DNA of 34,024 nt, from the NCBI GenBank assembly GCA_025210375.1, contig JAOASB010000039.1:1-34024 (forward strand), read 5' to 3'. The notes beneath the pieces are model-generated. The model was given only the letters and a program-made list of their open reading frames with translations. It was not told the DNA's origin and made no database searches. The DNA is from Maledivibacter sp. (lineage in GTDB: Bacteria > Bacillota > Clostridia > Peptostreptococcales > Caminicellaceae). Made by a program: the position numbers and the translations under genes. Positions 15,580 to 25,465 of this stretch are shown here, in pieces. Each line of letters opens with the position of its first letter. The first letter of the stretch is position 1.

Positions 15580-16311
15580 CTAGTCGTTGGCTGAATCAGG
15601 ATATGTATCTTCCCATGTTGCATTTGTTTGTTTTCCTTGGAAAATAAAACTTGATTTTAAGTCTACTCCTTGCCACTCATTATCTGCAAGATAGTTTAAC
15701 CAAGGCATAATTCTGATTTTCAAACCAGCATCTTCTGATAAAGTTTTTGCATCTAAATCTGTGATAGCGGCTTTAAGTTTTTCCTGAAGATCATCTATAG
15801 AGCAACAAAATTGTACGAATTCACCTTGATCAGAATAGAAGTCATCATTATATGCGTTATCATATTCTGATACACTTGATTTCAAGAAATCGAGTGCTGT
15901 TTTTTCATCTGAAAATATAGGCTGAGTGGAATCTTTTGTTCCTATAGCTACATAAATCCTATATTGCTCATATAATTCTTCTAGTGTTTTTTCAGCACCA
16001 TTGTATACTAATTCATTTTTAATGACTGGTCTAATATCCACTTCTAGACTTCCGCTATTGTTTATTCTAAAATCTCTTAAATATTCTCCCCAGGCTTGAC
16101 TGAATGTCATAGGTTGTGTATTTGTTCTTGCAAATATATCCCCAGGTGTATCGCCCATTTGAACTTTTTCTAATGCCATAGTACCAACCTCAAAAACTTC
16201 TTCTCCCTGTGTAACATCTACCTGTGCTGAAAACCATGCATATGTACCCATTCCTACACCAAATGTCAATAAACCAATTACAAGCAGAGTCAAAACCAAT
16301 TTTTTCTTCAT
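15580..16311 (-). CDS. TasA/CalY-like secreted protein with SipW-dependent signal
   Basis: The 243-residue protein starts with a lysine-rich N terminus, a hydrophobic stretch (5-21) and GTYAWFSAQ (22-30), the hallmark of SipW-dependent signal peptides. The mature part contains FRINNSGSLEVDIRP (about 81-95), a pattern found in TasA and camelysin, where donor-strand exchange builds beta-rich fibres. In Bacillus, TasA is the major protein fibre of the biofilm matrix. It lies directly downstream of the sipW-like gene, as tasA and calY do. GGAGG precedes the ATG by 10 nt. An unusual CC pair occurs in QFCCSID. Fibre formation is inferred. Confidence 0.85.
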   Translation of the reverse strand: MKKKLVLTLLVIGLLTFGVGMGTYAWFSAQVDVTQGEEVFEVGTMALEKVQMGDTPGDIFARTNTQPMTFSQAWGEYLRDFRINNSGSLEVDIRPVIKNELVYNGAEKTLEELYEQYRIYVAIGTKDSTQPIFSDEKTALDFLKSSVSEYDNAYNDDFYSDQGEFVQFCCSIDDLQEKLKAAITDLDAKTLSEDAGLKIRIMPWLNYLADNEWQGVDLKSSFIFQGKQTNATWEDTYPDSAND

Positions 16312-16494
16312 TATAAATCAACCTCCATAATCAATTTGTTTTGATAAAATATTGATGATTAAAATTTTTATATGGATTTACACTTGTTTAGGCCTATCCC
16401 TTATGGATAGACTTCCTTTTTTAACTTGGTCTATTTGTCCTCCTCCTTCCCCCTAATGCTTCTGGATATACATAATGTTATTTTTTATAAAGTA
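16312..16494 (-). promoter_or_regulatory. Leader of the TasA-like gene
   Basis: The 183-nt spacer between sipW and the TasA-like gene is long for one operon. On the minus strand it has a purine-rich GGGGGAAGGAGGAGG run with no start codon after it, a short CTATCC/GGATAG hairpin, and a TCAAT/ATTGA pair spanning the region before the real ribosome binding site. A separate promoter or RNA-level control is possible; neither is clear. Confidence 0.35.
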
Positions 16495-17055
16495 TTATAC
16501 TTCCATATCATCTGAATGATTTTTTTCTTTTTTTGCTGTCACTTCAAATAATACTTTTTTTATCTCTCCTCCTAAAAGAAGAACAATAGGAAGTATAAAA
16601 AACAGAACAAAGCCTTTGCCACTTTTAATAAAATTAGTTATATAGCCACCCTTTGGAATTTTATATGCCAACCTTCCCACTATTTTGTCTGGGGAAATTA
16701 ATTTCCCATCTTCAACATTATTTGCATCTCCTTTAGTTCTAAAAGAAGTATTTCCATTCCCATTTACTATCTCAACAACCCTATGTGTTACTAGCTTATT
16801 CCCAATCCAATAGGTAATAACATCATTGGTCTTTACTTTTTTTGTGTCTATTTGTTTAATCACTATCATATCCCCTGGTTCAAGGACTGGTCTCATACTT
16901 CCAGTTAAAACTGGCATGGTTTTAAAACCCAATACAGAGGGAATATGTTCTGGGTCTTTCCTACCTTTAAATGATGAAATAAGAGAAATAACAACTATAA
17001 TAATTAAAAGTCCTAATAATACATTACTAATCCACTTTAATATAGTCTTTATCAT
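16495..17055 (-). CDS. sipW: Signal peptidase I, ER-type (SipW-like)
   Basis: This 186-residue membrane protease has TM1 at about 10-27 and TM2 at about 148-166. The catalytic serine is S53 in TGSMRP, and H91 in VTHRVVEI replaces the lysine of ordinary bacterial signal peptidases. RTKGDAN (D110) follows. Ser-His enzymes of this type in Gram-positives process TasA/CalY-type precursors. It heads the four-gene surface cluster and sits next to two proteins with SipW-type signals, which supports the assignment. AAAGGGGATG precedes the ATG. The short polar tail (about 172-186) is cytoplasmic. Confidence 0.92.
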   Translation of the reverse strand: MIKTILKWISNVLLGLLIIIVVISLISSFKGRKDPEHIPSVLGFKTMPVLTGSMRPVLEPGDMIVIKQIDTKKVKTNDVITYWIGNKLVTHRVVEIVNGNGNTSFRTKGDANNVEDGKLISPDKIVGRLAYKIPKGGYITNFIKSGKGFVLFFILPIVLLLGGEIKKVLFEVTAKKEKNHSDDMEV

Positions 17056-17290
17056 TCAGTCCATCCCCTTTACTTTTTAGGTAGATAGCTTTCTTTCCTT
17101 TATCCTGTTACTTTTCTAATTATTTACTAGGGATTATTTTTTTATACATTTTTTCTAGTCTTTCCATGTATATGTACAAGCTTTTTTCTTTATTCCCGGA
17201 AAAAATATTTTTTATAAATAAAATAGTAAATTTGACCTATTGAATTGCCACCCTTAGATTATATGATGGGGGTTTATATTTTATAACATA
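17056..17290 (-). promoter_or_regulatory. Upstream region of the surface cluster with a candidate promoter
   Basis: A perfect TATAAT (17258-17263, minus strand) is preceded at 17 nt by a weak TTATAA. It would give a leader of about 195 nt before sipW. I recognised no riboswitch in the leader and no gene in the 403-bp spacer (17056-17458). Confidence 0.35.
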
Positions 17291-17321
17291 AAAAAAAGTC
17301 CACTTTTTAAAAGTGAACTTT
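17288..17321 (-). terminator. Second hairpin with T tract downstream of rplQ
   Basis: On the minus strand, AAAGTTCACTTTT and AAAAGTGGACTTT pair with one mismatch and run into TTTTTTT. It lies about 100 nt beyond the first rplQ terminator, either as a back-up or as the terminator of a short separate transcript. Confidence 0.65.
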
Positions 17322-17416
17322 TGTGTGTGAAGCTGAAAAATGTGACATGTATATACTAAAAAAATCACATCTTCAAAATATTAGATTAATTTAACACCCA
17401 TTGAGTGTAAGCAATG

Positions 17417-17444
17417 AAAAAGGGACTAAGTTTAACTTAATCCC
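17417..17444 (-). terminator. Terminator of the S10-spc-alpha superoperon
   Basis: On the minus strand, GGGATTAAGT, loop TAA and ACTTAGTCCC form a stem with one mismatch, followed by TTTTT. It begins 15 nt after the rplQ stop codon. Confidence 0.85.
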
Positions 17445-17458
17445 ATGCTAGTAATTTA

Positions 17459-17800
17459 CTATATTAACTCTAGTATAGCCATTGGAGCAGCGTCTCCTCT
17501 ACGAGGCCCAAGTTTAAGAATTCTTGTATAGCCACCGTTTCTCTCTTGATACTTTGGTGCTACTTCATCAAATAAGTTCTTAACAACAGTCTCGTCTAAC
17601 ATATATGCAAGTACTTGACGTCTTGCGTGAAGGTCGCCTCTTTTAGCAAGTGTTATCATTTTTTCTGCTAACTTACGAGTCTCCTTAGCTCTTGTTTCTG
17701 TAGTTTCTATACGCCCATTCTTTAATAGACTTGTAACAAGGTTTCTAAGCATCAAATTTCTATGATCTGTAGGACGTCCTAATTTACGATATGAAGCCAT
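17459..17800 (-). CDS. rplQ: 50S ribosomal protein L17
   Basis: The 113-residue L17 is full length, beginning [20 protein letters not shown]. It is a large-subunit protein near the exit-tunnel region and the last gene of the alpha operon, 23 nt after rpoA. A terminator follows directly. In related genomes ecfA1 comes next; here the sipW cluster intervenes. Confidence 0.98.
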   Translation of the reverse strand: MASYRKLGRPTDHRNLMLRNLVTSLLKNGRIETTETRAKETRKLAEKMITLAKRGDLHARRQVLAYMLDETVVKNLFDEVAPKYQERNGGYTRILKLGPRRGDAAPMAILELI

Positions 17801-17823
17801 AACTTTCCCTCCTTTACACTAGT

Positions 17824-18783
17824 CTATTCGTCACTAGGTTTTAAGCCAAGTGATAGCTCAGCTAGCTTATGCTTAACTTCTTCTAGTGATTTTTTGCCTA
17901 GGTTTCGAACCTTCATCATATCTTCTTCACTTCTTTGTGTTAACTCTTCAACTGTATTTATACCCGCACGCTTTAAACAGTTGTATGAACGAACCGAAAG
18001 GTCTAGTTCTTCTATAGTCATTTCTAAAACTTTTTCTTTTTTATCTTCTTCTTTTTCAACCATTATTTCAACATCATCAATATGGTCAGTTAGAGTTATG
18101 AATAAATTTAAATGTTCATTCATAATCTTTGCACCTAATGAAGTAGCTTCATCAGGTTGAATGCTTCCATCAGTCCAAACTTCCAAAGTTAACCTATCAT
18201 AATCAGTTACCTGTCCAACTCTAGTATTTTCTACAGCATAATTCACTTTCTTTACTGGAGTGTATATTGAGTCAACTGGTATAACTCCTATTGGCATGCC
18301 TTCTTCCTTATTGTTATCCGCTGACACATACCCTCTACCCTTAGACAATCCTAATTCCATATTCAAATCAGAACCCTCTTCTAGAGTTGCTATGTGAAGC
18401 TCTGGATTTAATATCTCTACGTCAGCATCAGCTTTAATGTCTCCTGCAGTAATCTTACCTGGTCCCTGAGCATTAATTCTAACTACCTTTACATCTTCAT
18501 CAGAATGTATTTTTGCAGCTAGGCTTTTTAAATTTAATATGATTTCAATCACATCTTCTTTAACTCCAGATATCGTAGAGAACTCATGTAGTACGCCATC
18601 TACTTTAATCCATTTTACAGCTGTACCCGGAAGAGATGATAAAAGAATTCTTCTTAAACTATTACCGAGTGTAGTTCCATAGCCTCTTTCTAAAGGCTCT
18701 ACAACAAACTTTCCATACGTGAAGTCATCATTTAAATCTATACATTCTATTTTTGGCTTTTCTATCTCAATCACGATTTTCAC
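17824..18783 (-). CDS. rpoA: RNA polymerase alpha subunit
   Basis: The 319-residue alpha subunit has the assembly domain at about 1-230 (with [18 protein letters not shown] near residue 33) and, after a charged linker rich in Glu and Lys, the C-terminal DNA- and activator-binding domain at about 250-315 ([18 protein letters not shown]). The length is normal for Firmicutes. It lies between rpsD and rplQ in the alpha operon. Confidence 0.98.
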   Translation of the reverse strand: MKIVIEIEKPKIECIDLNDDFTYGKFVVEPLERGYGTTLGNSLRRILLSSLPGTAVKWIKVDGVLHEFSTISGVKEDVIEIILNLKSLAAKIHSDEDVKVVRINAQGPGKITAGDIKADADVEILNPELHIATLEEGSDLNMELGLSKGRGYVSADNNKEEGMPIGVIPVDSIYTPVKKVNYAVENTRVGQVTDYDRLTLEVWTDGSIQPDEATSLGAKIMNEHLNLFITLTDHIDDVEIMVEKEEDKKEKVLEMTIEELDLSVRSYNCLKRAGINTVEELTQRSEEDMMKVRNLGKKSLEEVKHKLAELSLGLKPSDE

Positions 18784-18844
18784 CCCTCTTAATTTAGTAT
18801 TATTATGAGGGTAACTGATTCTAATATATTAATCTATCTTTATA

Positions 18845-19465
18845 TTATCTAGAATATAGCTCGACAATCAAATGCTCCTCAATAGGTAACTCTATATCTT
18901 CTCTTGTTGGCATAGCCATTACTTTACCTTCTAACTTCTCAATATCAGCGTCTAACCACTTAGGTACAGTTACTGCCTTTTCTTTCATTTCTTTAAACTT
19001 AGCTGAACTATTGCTCTTTTCCTTTAATACTATAACATCTCCAACATTTACAAGTATTGAAGGAATATTAGCCTTGTGACCATTTAGTGTAAAGTGTCCA
19101 TGTCTTACTAATTGTCTTGCTTCTTTTCTTGAAGCAGCAAATCCAAGTCTATAAACAACATTATCTAATCTAGTCTCAAGTATGCTTAAGAAGTTTTCAC
19201 CAGTAATTCCTGGTTGCTTCTCAGCAATAGAGTAATAGTTTCTAAATTGTGTTTCTAAAACCCCATAATATCTCTTAACTTTTTGTTTTTCTCTTAATTG
19301 AAGACCATAGTTCGAAACTTTAGTTCTTCTATTTCCATGCTGTCCTGGTGCAGTTCCTCTTCTTGAAACAGCACATTTGTCAGTATAGCATCTTTCACCT
19401 TTAAGATATAATTTCATTCCTTCTCTACGACAAAGTCTACAAGACGGTCCTGTATATCTAGCCAT
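18845..19465 (-). CDS. rpsD: 30S ribosomal protein S4, zinc-binding form
   Basis: This 206-residue primary 16S-binding protein retains four cysteines, C9, C12, C26 and C31, so it is the zinc-containing version rather than the cysteine-free form known from Bacillus. The S4 RNA-binding domain is at about 97-160 ([20 protein letters not shown]). S4 is the classical autogenous repressor of rpsD or the alpha operon. It sits between rpsK and rpoA. Confidence 0.98.
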   Translation of the reverse strand: MARYTGPSCRLCRREGMKLYLKGERCYTDKCAVSRRGTAPGQHGNRRTKVSNYGLQLREKQKVKRYYGVLETQFRNYYSIAEKQPGITGENFLSILETRLDNVVYRLGFAASRKEARQLVRHGHFTLNGHKANIPSILVNVGDVIVLKEKSNSSAKFKEMKEKAVTVPKWLDADIEKLEGKVMAMPTREDIELPIEEHLIVELYSR

Positions 19466-19492
19466 TTTCCTTACGCACCTCCTACTCTAAAG

Positions 19493-19891
19493 TTATACTC
19501 TTCTACGCTTTGGTGGTCTACAACCATTATGTGGTATTGGAGTAACATCCTTGATTAAGTTTATTTCTAATCCTGCTGCTTGAAGAGATCTAATAGCTGC
19601 TTCTCTTCCAGAACCAGGCCCTTTTACATATACTTCTACAGTTTTTAGTCCATGTTCCATAGCCGCTTTTGCAGCTACTTCACCTGCCATTTGTGCTGCA
19701 AATGGAGTAGATTTTCTTGAACCTTTAAAACCGCAGTTTCCTGCTGATGACCAAGAAATAGCATTGCCAGCCATATCAGTAATAGTGATGATTGTATTAT
19801 TAAAAGTTGACTGGACATGAGCTTGACCTCGCTCTATATTTTTACGTTCACGTTTTTTTCTACGTGTTTTACGTACTTTTTTAGCTGCCAT
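19493..19891 (-). CDS. rpsK: 30S ribosomal protein S11
   Basis: The 132-residue S11 has a basic N terminus ([14 protein letters not shown]) and the conserved GRE and [14 protein letters not shown]-terminal end that contacts the platform and mRNA exit region. It lies 16 nt after rpsM in the alpha operon, with a normal ribosome binding site. Confidence 0.98.
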   Translation of the reverse strand: MAAKKVRKTRRKKRERKNIERGQAHVQSTFNNTIITITDMAGNAISWSSAGNCGFKGSRKSTPFAAQMAGEVAAKAAMEHGLKTVEVYVKGPGSGREAAIRSLQAAGLEINLIKDVTPIPHNGCRPPKRRRV

Positions 19892-19907
19892 TACTTACCC
19901 TCCCTTT

Positions 19908-20279
19908 CTATTTCTTCTTTTTACGTGATACTGCCCTCTTAGGACCTTTACGTGTTCTAGCATTAGTTTTTGTACTCTGTCCTCTAACTGGAAGACCTTT
20001 TCTATGGCGAATACCCCTATAACATCCTATTTCCTTTAATCTTTTGATATTTAGAGATACTTCTCTTCTTAAATCACCTTCAACCGTATATTCATTGTCA
20101 ATGATATGTCTTAATTTACTTACCTCTTCTTCAGTTAAATCTTTAATTCTAGTATCAAAATTGATACCAGCCTTAGTTAAGATCTCTTGAGATGTTGATT
20201 TTCCTATACCAAAAATATAAGTTAATCCAATCTCAGCTCTTTTATCTCTAGGTAAGTCGATACCTGCTATCCTCGCCAT
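19908..20279 (-). CDS. rpsM: 30S ribosomal protein S13
   Basis: The 123-residue S13 begins [26 protein letters not shown] and ends in the basic [16 protein letters not shown] tail near P-site tRNA. AGGAGGTG precedes the ATG. The 166-bp gap to rpmJ is the largest within the alpha operon and contains a possible internal promoter. Confidence 0.98.
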   Translation of the reverse strand: MARIAGIDLPRDKRAEIGLTYIFGIGKSTSQEILTKAGINFDTRIKDLTEEEVSKLRHIIDNEYTVEGDLRREVSLNIKRLKEIGCYRGIRHRKGLPVRGQSTKTNARTRKGPKRAVSRKKKK

Positions 20280-20401
20280 TCACTGCACACCTCCTAGGTA
20301 AATACTTTATCAATATTTCTGTTTCTGTTTTGATCAAGATACATTTCTGTTTAACTATATTTATAAAATTTTGCAGCCGCTAATATTACTCTCAAACAAA
20401 T

Positions 20402-20430
20402 ATTATACTAAAGCTTATTAAAAAAAGCTA
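20402..20430 (-). promoter_or_regulatory. Possible internal promoter before rpsM
   Basis: A perfect TATAAT (20402-20407, minus strand) lies 17 nt from TAGCTT (20425-20430), a poor -35. It falls in the unusually long rpmJ-rpsM spacer, giving a leader of about 115 nt in which S4-type control could act. This is suggestive only. Confidence 0.4.
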
Positions 20431-20445
20431 CAAGTAATTTTGAAA

Positions 20446-20571
<126 letters not shown>

Positions 20572-20574
20572 TCA

Positions 20575-20793
20575 TCACTTGCCGCGCCAAGTAATTCTTC
20601 CTCTTGTTAAGTCATACGGAGAAAGTTCCAAGGTAACCATATCACCAGGTAATATTCTTATAAAATTCATTCTAAGTTTTCCAGATATATGGGCTAAAAC
20701 TTCATGCCCATTTTCAAGCTTAACTTTAAACATAGCATTCGGCAGAGCCTCTACTACAGTTCCCTTAACTTCAATAGCTTCTTTCTTTGCCAT
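20575..20793 (-). CDS. infA: Translation initiation factor IF-1
   Basis: The 72-residue single OB-fold protein begins [20 protein letters not shown] and contains [18 protein letters not shown]. It occupies the A site of the small subunit during initiation. AGGAGGTATGATTCCT precedes the ATG. It lies 15 nt upstream of rpmJ. Confidence 0.98.
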   Translation of the reverse strand: MAKKEAIEVKGTVVEALPNAMFKVKLENGHEVLAHISGKLRMNFIRILPGDMVTLELSPYDLTRGRITWRGK

Positions 20794-20808
20794 TAGGAAT
20801 CATACCTC

Positions 20809-21099
20809 CTATATCTGGGTTTTATGAAGTCCCAGTTTTTCAATCTCTCGTCTAAGCATCAAATTACTTATTTTTTTATGTGAACTGTTTCGCTTTTGAA
20901 TTTCTTCACTAACTATATTGTATTTTACCAAATGTTTGATTTTTTTCTTCTTAGCTTTTTCTGCTTTTCTAAGATCTCCGTCGGCTATTAGTACATATAG
21001 ATCATCGACTATATCGATAACAACAAAAACTCTATCCTTGTCTCTTCCTGCCTTTGACCTAACTAATTGTCCAATAGCAACTTCCCTAGTACTTTGCAA
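20809..21099 (-). CDS. KOW domain RNA-binding protein (L14e-like)
   Basis: The 96-residue protein carries a KOW-type motif (IGQLVRSKAGRDKDRVFVVI, about residues 8-27), then a lysine-rich stretch (KAEKAKKKKIKHLVK, about 46-60) and a helical C terminus. Such proteins are found in Firmicutes between map and infA and are presumed to bind ribosomal RNA. The start is set at TTG 21099 (MQSTREVAIG), 9 nt after AGAGG; the upstream GTG at 21108 is too close to that site. The precise role is unknown. Confidence 0.85.
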   Translation of the reverse strand: MQSTREVAIGQLVRSKAGRDKDRVFVVIDIVDDLYVLIADGDLRKAEKAKKKKIKHLVKYNIVSEEIQKRNSSHKKISNLMLRREIEKLGLHKTQI

Positions 21100-21124
21100 A
21101 ATACACACCTCTTTTAATCTTTGA

Positions 21125-21871
21125 TTACAGCTTTGTTAGTATTAAAGGTTCGTCTTCAGTTATTATCACAGATTGTTCATAATGAGCAGATAACTTACTA
21201 TCCAATGTAACAACAGTCCAATTGTCAGCAAGGGTCTTTACTCTATAGGTTCCTACATTAACCATGGGCTCTATTGCTAAAGCCATTCCCTTACGTAATC
21301 TTGGTCCCTTTCCCCCAGGTCCATAATTAGGTATTTGTGGATCTTCGTGCAAATTAGTTCCTATGCCATGTCCAACGTAGTCTCTAACAATTGAAAAGCC
21401 GTTATCCTCTACATATCCTTGTATAGCATGGGATATGTCGGATAAACGAAATCCTTCTTTGCAAAACTTTAATCCTTCATAGAAGCTGTTTTTTGTCACC
21501 TCAATAAGCTTTAGTGCTTCATCTGAGGCTTCACCCACTGGATGAGTTCTGGCCGCATCGCCATGATAGCCATCAAGAATAGCTCCAATATCTATACTAA
21601 TAATATCGCCATCTTGAAGTTTTTTTAATCCAGGAATTCCATGTACAACTTCTTCATTTATTGAAGTGCATATACTGGCAGGGAAACCACCATATCCTTT
21701 GAAAGCAGGTATTCCTCCAAGGCTTCGAATAGTATCTTCAGCTATTTCATCAAGTTCTTTTGTAGTAATACCGGGTCTTATGTGTTTCTTAAGTTCTTCA
21801 TGGGTTTTTCCTACTATATTACCTGCTTTACGCATTTTTTCAATTTCACTTTGAGACTTCAAAATAATCAT
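21125..21871 (-). CDS. map: Methionine aminopeptidase, type I
   Basis: The 248-residue metalloprotease removes initiator methionine from nascent proteins. The expected metal-ligand motifs are visible: [28 protein letters not shown] and AIEPMVNVG, with a final glutamate in ITEDEP. The ATG overlaps the adk stop by one nucleotide, indicating translational coupling. Confidence 0.97.
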   Translation of the reverse strand: MIILKSQSEIEKMRKAGNIVGKTHEELKKHIRPGITTKELDEIAEDTIRSLGGIPAFKGYGGFPASICTSINEEVVHGIPGLKKLQDGDIISIDIGAILDGYHGDAARTHPVGEASDEALKLIEVTKNSFYEGLKFCKEGFRLSDISHAIQGYVEDNGFSIVRDYVGHGIGTNLHEDPQIPNYGPGGKGPRLRKGMALAIEPMVNVGTYRVKTLADNWTVVTLDSKLSAHYEQSVIITEDEPLILTKL

Positions 21872-22521
21872 TATTTTTCGCTCCCAAGGGCTGACACTAT
21901 CTCCTCAAAAACTTTGTCTATATGCTGCTGCCCATCGATATCTTCTATAATTCCTTTACCAGAATAATAATCTATAAGTGGTGCAGTTTCGTTAAGATAT
22001 ACTTGAATTCTTTTAGAAACTGTTTCTTCTTTATCATCATTTCTTTGATAAAGCTCTCCTCCACAGGAATCACATTTGCCTTCATCTTGTGATTTATTGA
22101 ACTTAATATGATAAGCCAAACCACAATCTCTACAAATTCTTCTTCCTATAGCTCTTTCCACTAATTTTTCTTTATCAACTTTAATGTTTATTACCCTATC
22201 AAGGGATATATTCATATTAGTCAATACTTCATCAAGGGCCTTAGCTTGATTTACTGTCCTAGGAAATCCATCTAGCAAAAATCCATTTTTGCAATCTGCT
22301 TCCTTTAATCTATCTTCTACTATGGCTACAACTAATTCATCAGGAACTAGTAAGCCTTTATCCATATATTCTTTTGCTTTCTTACCAAGCTCTGTACCTT
22401 CTTTGATATTTTTTCTAAAAATATCTCCCGTTGATATATGAGGTACATTGTACTTGCTAATTATTTTAGCTGCTTGTGTTCCTTTACCAGCTCCAGGTGG
22501 GCCTAATAATATTAATCTCAT
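21871..22521 (-). CDS. adk: Adenylate kinase with zinc-binding lid
   Basis: This 216-residue enzyme interconverts ATP plus AMP with two ADP. The P-loop GPPGAGKGT is at residues 7-15, the NMP-binding region begins at STGD, and the lid (about 126-162) holds CRDC...CDSC, the four-cysteine zinc site typical of Gram-positive forms. It lies between secY and map. A 99-bp spacer with a palindrome separates it from secY. Confidence 0.98.
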   Translation of the reverse strand: MRLILLGPPGAGKGTQAAKIISKYNVPHISTGDIFRKNIKEGTELGKKAKEYMDKGLLVPDELVVAIVEDRLKEADCKNGFLLDGFPRTVNQAKALDEVLTNMNISLDRVINIKVDKEKLVERAIGRRICRDCGLAYHIKFNKSQDEGKCDSCGGELYQRNDDKEETVSKRIQVYLNETAPLIDYYSGKGIIEDIDGQQHIDKVFEEIVSALGSEK

Positions 22522-22554
22522 TTTACCAACTCCCGGTTAAAGCTAATTTAAGCA

Positions 22555-22574
22555 ATGGGGATTAAATCCCCATG
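22555..22574 (-). repeat. Palindrome between secY and adk
   Basis: ATGGGGATT and AATCCCCAT form a near-perfect self-complementary stretch in the 99-bp spacer. No T tract follows on the minus strand. It could be an RNA-processing or stability hairpin tuning secY relative to adk. Confidence 0.45.
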
Positions 22575-22620
22575 CATCTAATATATAACCATATATAATT
22601 AAACTAACTACATAGTATTT

Positions 22621-23895
22621 CTATTTTAAGAAACCTTGATAGTGTCTCATTACCATCTGAGCTTCAATTTGTTTCATAGTTTCTAGTGCAACACCTACAG
22701 CAATAAGAAGTGCCGTACCACCAAATCTGATTTGTAAATCAGTAAAGTTTAATACTAATGTAGGTAATACTGCAATAATCGCTAAGAATACTGCACCAGC
22801 TAAAGTCAATCTAGTTAAAGTTTTCTGTAAATATTCTGAGGTCGGTTTACCAGGTCTAATACCAGGTATGAACCCTCCATTTTGCTTCATATTATTTGCT
22901 ACTTCTACTGGATTAAATGTAACCGCAGTATAGAAGTAAGTAAAGAATATTATTAATAACGCATAAAGAATATTGTATATCCAAATCCCTGGATTCCCAG
23001 TTGGAGATAAGAATCTATTTACAAAACTTGAAAATCCTCCACCTTGGAAGAAATAAGTCAATGTAAGTGGAAATTGTAAAAGTGACATTGCAAATATTAC
23101 TGGTATAACACCAGCTTGATTAACTTTTAGTGGTATATGGGTGCTATGCCCTCCATACATTTTCCTTCCAACAACTCTTTTAGCGTATTGTACAGGAATT
23201 TTTCTAGTACCCTGTTGAATTGCTATGACACCGGCTATAACTACTATAGCTACCACACAGAATAGTATTAAAGAAAATATGTTTGCTTCTTTATTCAATA
23301 CTTTTTGTATAGTTTGATAACCACCAGCAGGTAATCTAGATACTATACCAGCAAAGATTATTAAGGAAATACCATTGCCTATTCCCTTTTCAGTAATTTG
23401 CTCTCCTAACCACATTAGGAATGCTGTACCTGCAGTTAATGTGATAACAACTACCGAAACAGCCCAAAAGTCAGTTGATATTAAAGCTCTTCTAAATAAA
23501 CCAACACTAATACCTATAGCTTGAATAACAGCTAATACTACTGTTCCATATCTAGTATATTGAGCTATTTTCTTTCTACCTTCTTCGCCTTCCTTAGCTA
23601 AAGCTTCAAGACTTGGGATGGCTATAGTTAGTAGATTCATAATAATTGAGGAAGTAATGTATGGTGTAATACTTAGTGCAAATATAGTGAATTGTTTAAA
23701 TGCTCCACCTGATATAAAGTTAAAAAAGCTTAATAGTCCACCTTCGTCAGTGAACATTCCTTTTAAAACTTCCCTATCCATACCAGGAACTGGTATATTT
23801 GCTCCTAGTCTGAATATAGCAAACATCATTAAAGTATATAAGATTCTTTTTCTTAAATCTGGTATTTTCCAAGCATTTTTTAGGGTAGATAGCAC
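22621..23895 (-). CDS. secY: Preprotein translocase subunit SecY
   Basis: The 424-residue channel-forming subunit of the Sec translocon has about ten hydrophobic helices, the plug and pore region near FRLGANIPVPG, and the cytoplasmic loop with GTRKIPVQYAKR. The start is GTG 23895, 7 nt after AGAGGTGA. It lies 1 nt from the rplO stop. It will export the Sec- and SipW-type precursors encoded elsewhere in the window. Confidence 0.98.
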   Translation of the reverse strand: MLSTLKNAWKIPDLRKRILYTLMMFAIFRLGANIPVPGMDREVLKGMFTDEGGLLSFFNFISGGAFKQFTIFALSITPYITSSIIMNLLTIAIPSLEALAKEGEEGRKKIAQYTRYGTVVLAVIQAIGISVGLFRRALISTDFWAVSVVVITLTAGTAFLMWLGEQITEKGIGNGISLIIFAGIVSRLPAGGYQTIQKVLNKEANIFSLILFCVVAIVVIAGVIAIQQGTRKIPVQYAKRVVGRKMYGGHSTHIPLKVNQAGVIPVIFAMSLLQFPLTLTYFFQGGGFSSFVNRFLSPTGNPGIWIYNILYALLIIFFTYFYTAVTFNPVEVANNMKQNGGFIPGIRPGKPTSEYLQKTLTRLTLAGAVFLAIIAVLPTLVLNFTDLQIRFGGTALLIAVGVALETMKQIEAQMVMRHYQGFLK

Positions 23896-23896
23896 T

Positions 23897-24340
23897 TTAA
23901 ATCACCTCTGCCTTTCCTCCAGCAGCCTCTATCTTTTCTATGGCAGACTGACTGAATTTATGAGCTTTTATAGTTAGCTTCTTCTCAAGTTGTCCGTCTC
24001 CAAGTATCTTTACTCCATCATTAAATTTCTTAATCATTCCTGTTTCCTTAAGTAATTCTGGAGTTATTACTGTTCCTTCTTCAAATGCATTCAATTCTTC
24101 AATATTTACAATTGTCCATTGTTTCTTAAATGGGTAATTTGAAAAACCTCTTTTAGGAATTCTTCTATATAAAGGCATCTGTCCACCTTCAAAACCAGGT
24201 CTTGTACCACCACCTGAACGTGAATTCTGTCCATCTTGTCCACGTCCTGCAGTTTTACCTTGTCCAGTAGCAGTACCTCTACCTAATCTTTTTCTGTTTT
24301 TCACTGTACCTTTATTAGGTTTTAACTCATGAAGCTTCAT
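23897..24340 (-). CDS. rplO: 50S ribosomal protein L15
   Basis: The 147-residue L15 has the glycine- and arginine-rich N-terminal extension ([22 protein letters not shown], about 33-55) that penetrates 23S rRNA, and a globular C-terminal domain. The gene is tightly packed between rpmD and secY. Confidence 0.98.
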   Translation of the reverse strand: MKLHELKPNKGTVKNRKRLGRGTATGQGKTAGRGQDGQNSRSGGGTRPGFEGGQMPLYRRIPKRGFSNYPFKKQWTIVNIEELNAFEEGTVITPELLKETGMIKKFNDGVKILGDGQLEKKLTIKAHKFSQSAIEKIEAAGGKAEVI

Positions 24341-24356
24341 AAGCGCACCTCCTTTG

Positions 24357-24539
24357 CTATATTTCTTCTACCTCTACTAAATGACTAACTTTATGAATCA
24401 TACCTCTCATTTGAGGATTATCTTGTTTTTCTACTGTCTGTCTAATCTTTCTAAGTCCTAGTGCTTCAATAGTTTTTCTATGAGACGGTTTTGTACCTAT
24501 TGTACTTTTTACCAAAGTGATTTTAAGTTTGTTAGCCAA
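24357..24539 (-). CDS. rpmD: 50S ribosomal protein L30
   Basis: The 60-residue protein reads [20 protein letters not shown]. The start is placed at TTG 24539, about 6 nt after GGGGGGTG; the in-frame GTG at 24548 overlaps the ribosome binding site and would add three residues not found in homologues. Confidence 0.92.
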   Translation of the reverse strand: MANKLKITLVKSTIGTKPSHRKTIEALGLRKIRQTVEKQDNPQMRGMIHKVSHLVEVEEI

Positions 24540-24552
24540 GGTGTCCACCCCC

Positions 24553-25059
24553 CTAACCTAATATTTCTTCAACAGTTTTTCCTCGAAGTTTGGCTACATC
24601 TTCAACTGTTTTCAGATTCATTAATCCATTCATAGTAGCATTTACCATGTTTCTTGAATTGTTAGTACCTATAGACTTAGCTCTAACGTCCTTAATTCCA
24701 GCAAGTTCTAATACCGCACGTACAGGACCTCCTGCGATAACACCTGTACCTTCGCTAGCTGGCATTAATAATACATTACCGGCACCATAACGTCCGTTAA
24801 TTTTATGTGGTATTGAAGTTCCAACTCTCGGAACTTTTATTAGATGTTTTTTGGCATTATCTATTGCTTTTCTGATTGCACTTGGAACTTCTTGTGCTTT
24901 ACCAGTTCCAATGCCCACATAACCATTTTCATCTCCAACTACTACAAGCGCACTAAATCTAAAGTTTCTACCACCTTTAACAACCTTAACAACACGGTTG
25001 ATAGCAACTACTTTCTCCTTTAGATCAAGCTTGCTAGCATCTATTAATTCACGGCGCAT
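24553..25059 (-). CDS. rpsE: 30S ribosomal protein S5
   Basis: The 168-residue S5 has the double-stranded RNA-binding-like N-terminal domain ([23 protein letters not shown]) and the [19 protein letters not shown] loop near the decoding site. It lies 17 nt after rplR, in the conserved spc order. Confidence 0.98.
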   Translation of the reverse strand: MRRELIDASKLDLKEKVVAINRVVKVVKGGRNFRFSALVVVGDENGYVGIGTGKAQEVPSAIRKAIDNAKKHLIKVPRVGTSIPHKINGRYGAGNVLLMPASEGTGVIAGGPVRAVLELAGIKDVRAKSIGTNNSRNMVNATMNGLMNLKTVEDVAKLRGKTVEEILG

Positions 25060-25076
25060 TTATTTCCCTCCTTTTG

Positions 25077-25445
25077 CTAAAATTGTAATCCAGCTTCTCT
25101 AGCTCCTTCAGCTAATTCCTTAATTCTTCCGTGGTATAGATATCCACCTCTATCGAATACTATCTCTTGAATACCTTTTTCTTTAGCTTTTTGTCCAATT
25201 AAATTTCCAACAAGCTTAGCTGCTTCTTTATTTCCAGTATTAGCTACCTTTTCTTTGATTTCTTTATCAAGTGATGAAGCAGCAGCAAGTGTAACACCGT
25301 TTGTATCATCAATTACTTGTGCATATATATTTTTTGAACTTCTATATACGTTTAATCTTGGACAATCAGGAGTTCCAAACACTTTTTTACGTACTCTACC
25401 ATGTCTTATTTTTCTTCTTGAATTACTGCTTGGCTTAGTAATCAA
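25077..25445 (-). CDS. rplR: 50S ribosomal protein L18
   Basis: The 122-residue 5S rRNA-binding protein begins [20 protein letters not shown] and includes [18 protein letters not shown] and the C-terminal [19 protein letters not shown]. It lies between rplF and rpsE. Confidence 0.98.
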   Translation of the reverse strand: MITKPSSNSRRKIRHGRVRKKVFGTPDCPRLNVYRSSKNIYAQVIDDTNGVTLAAASSLDKEIKEKVANTGNKEAAKLVGNLIGQKAKEKGIQEIVFDRGGYLYHGRIKELAEGAREAGLQF

Positions 25446-25465
25446 TTCATGTCACTCCTTTCCTA

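Noticed and set aside
17056..17290. Cyclic-di-GMP riboswitch ahead of the surface cluster
   Set aside because: Expected for biofilm genes, but none of the conserved GEMM sequence blocks could be found in the leader.
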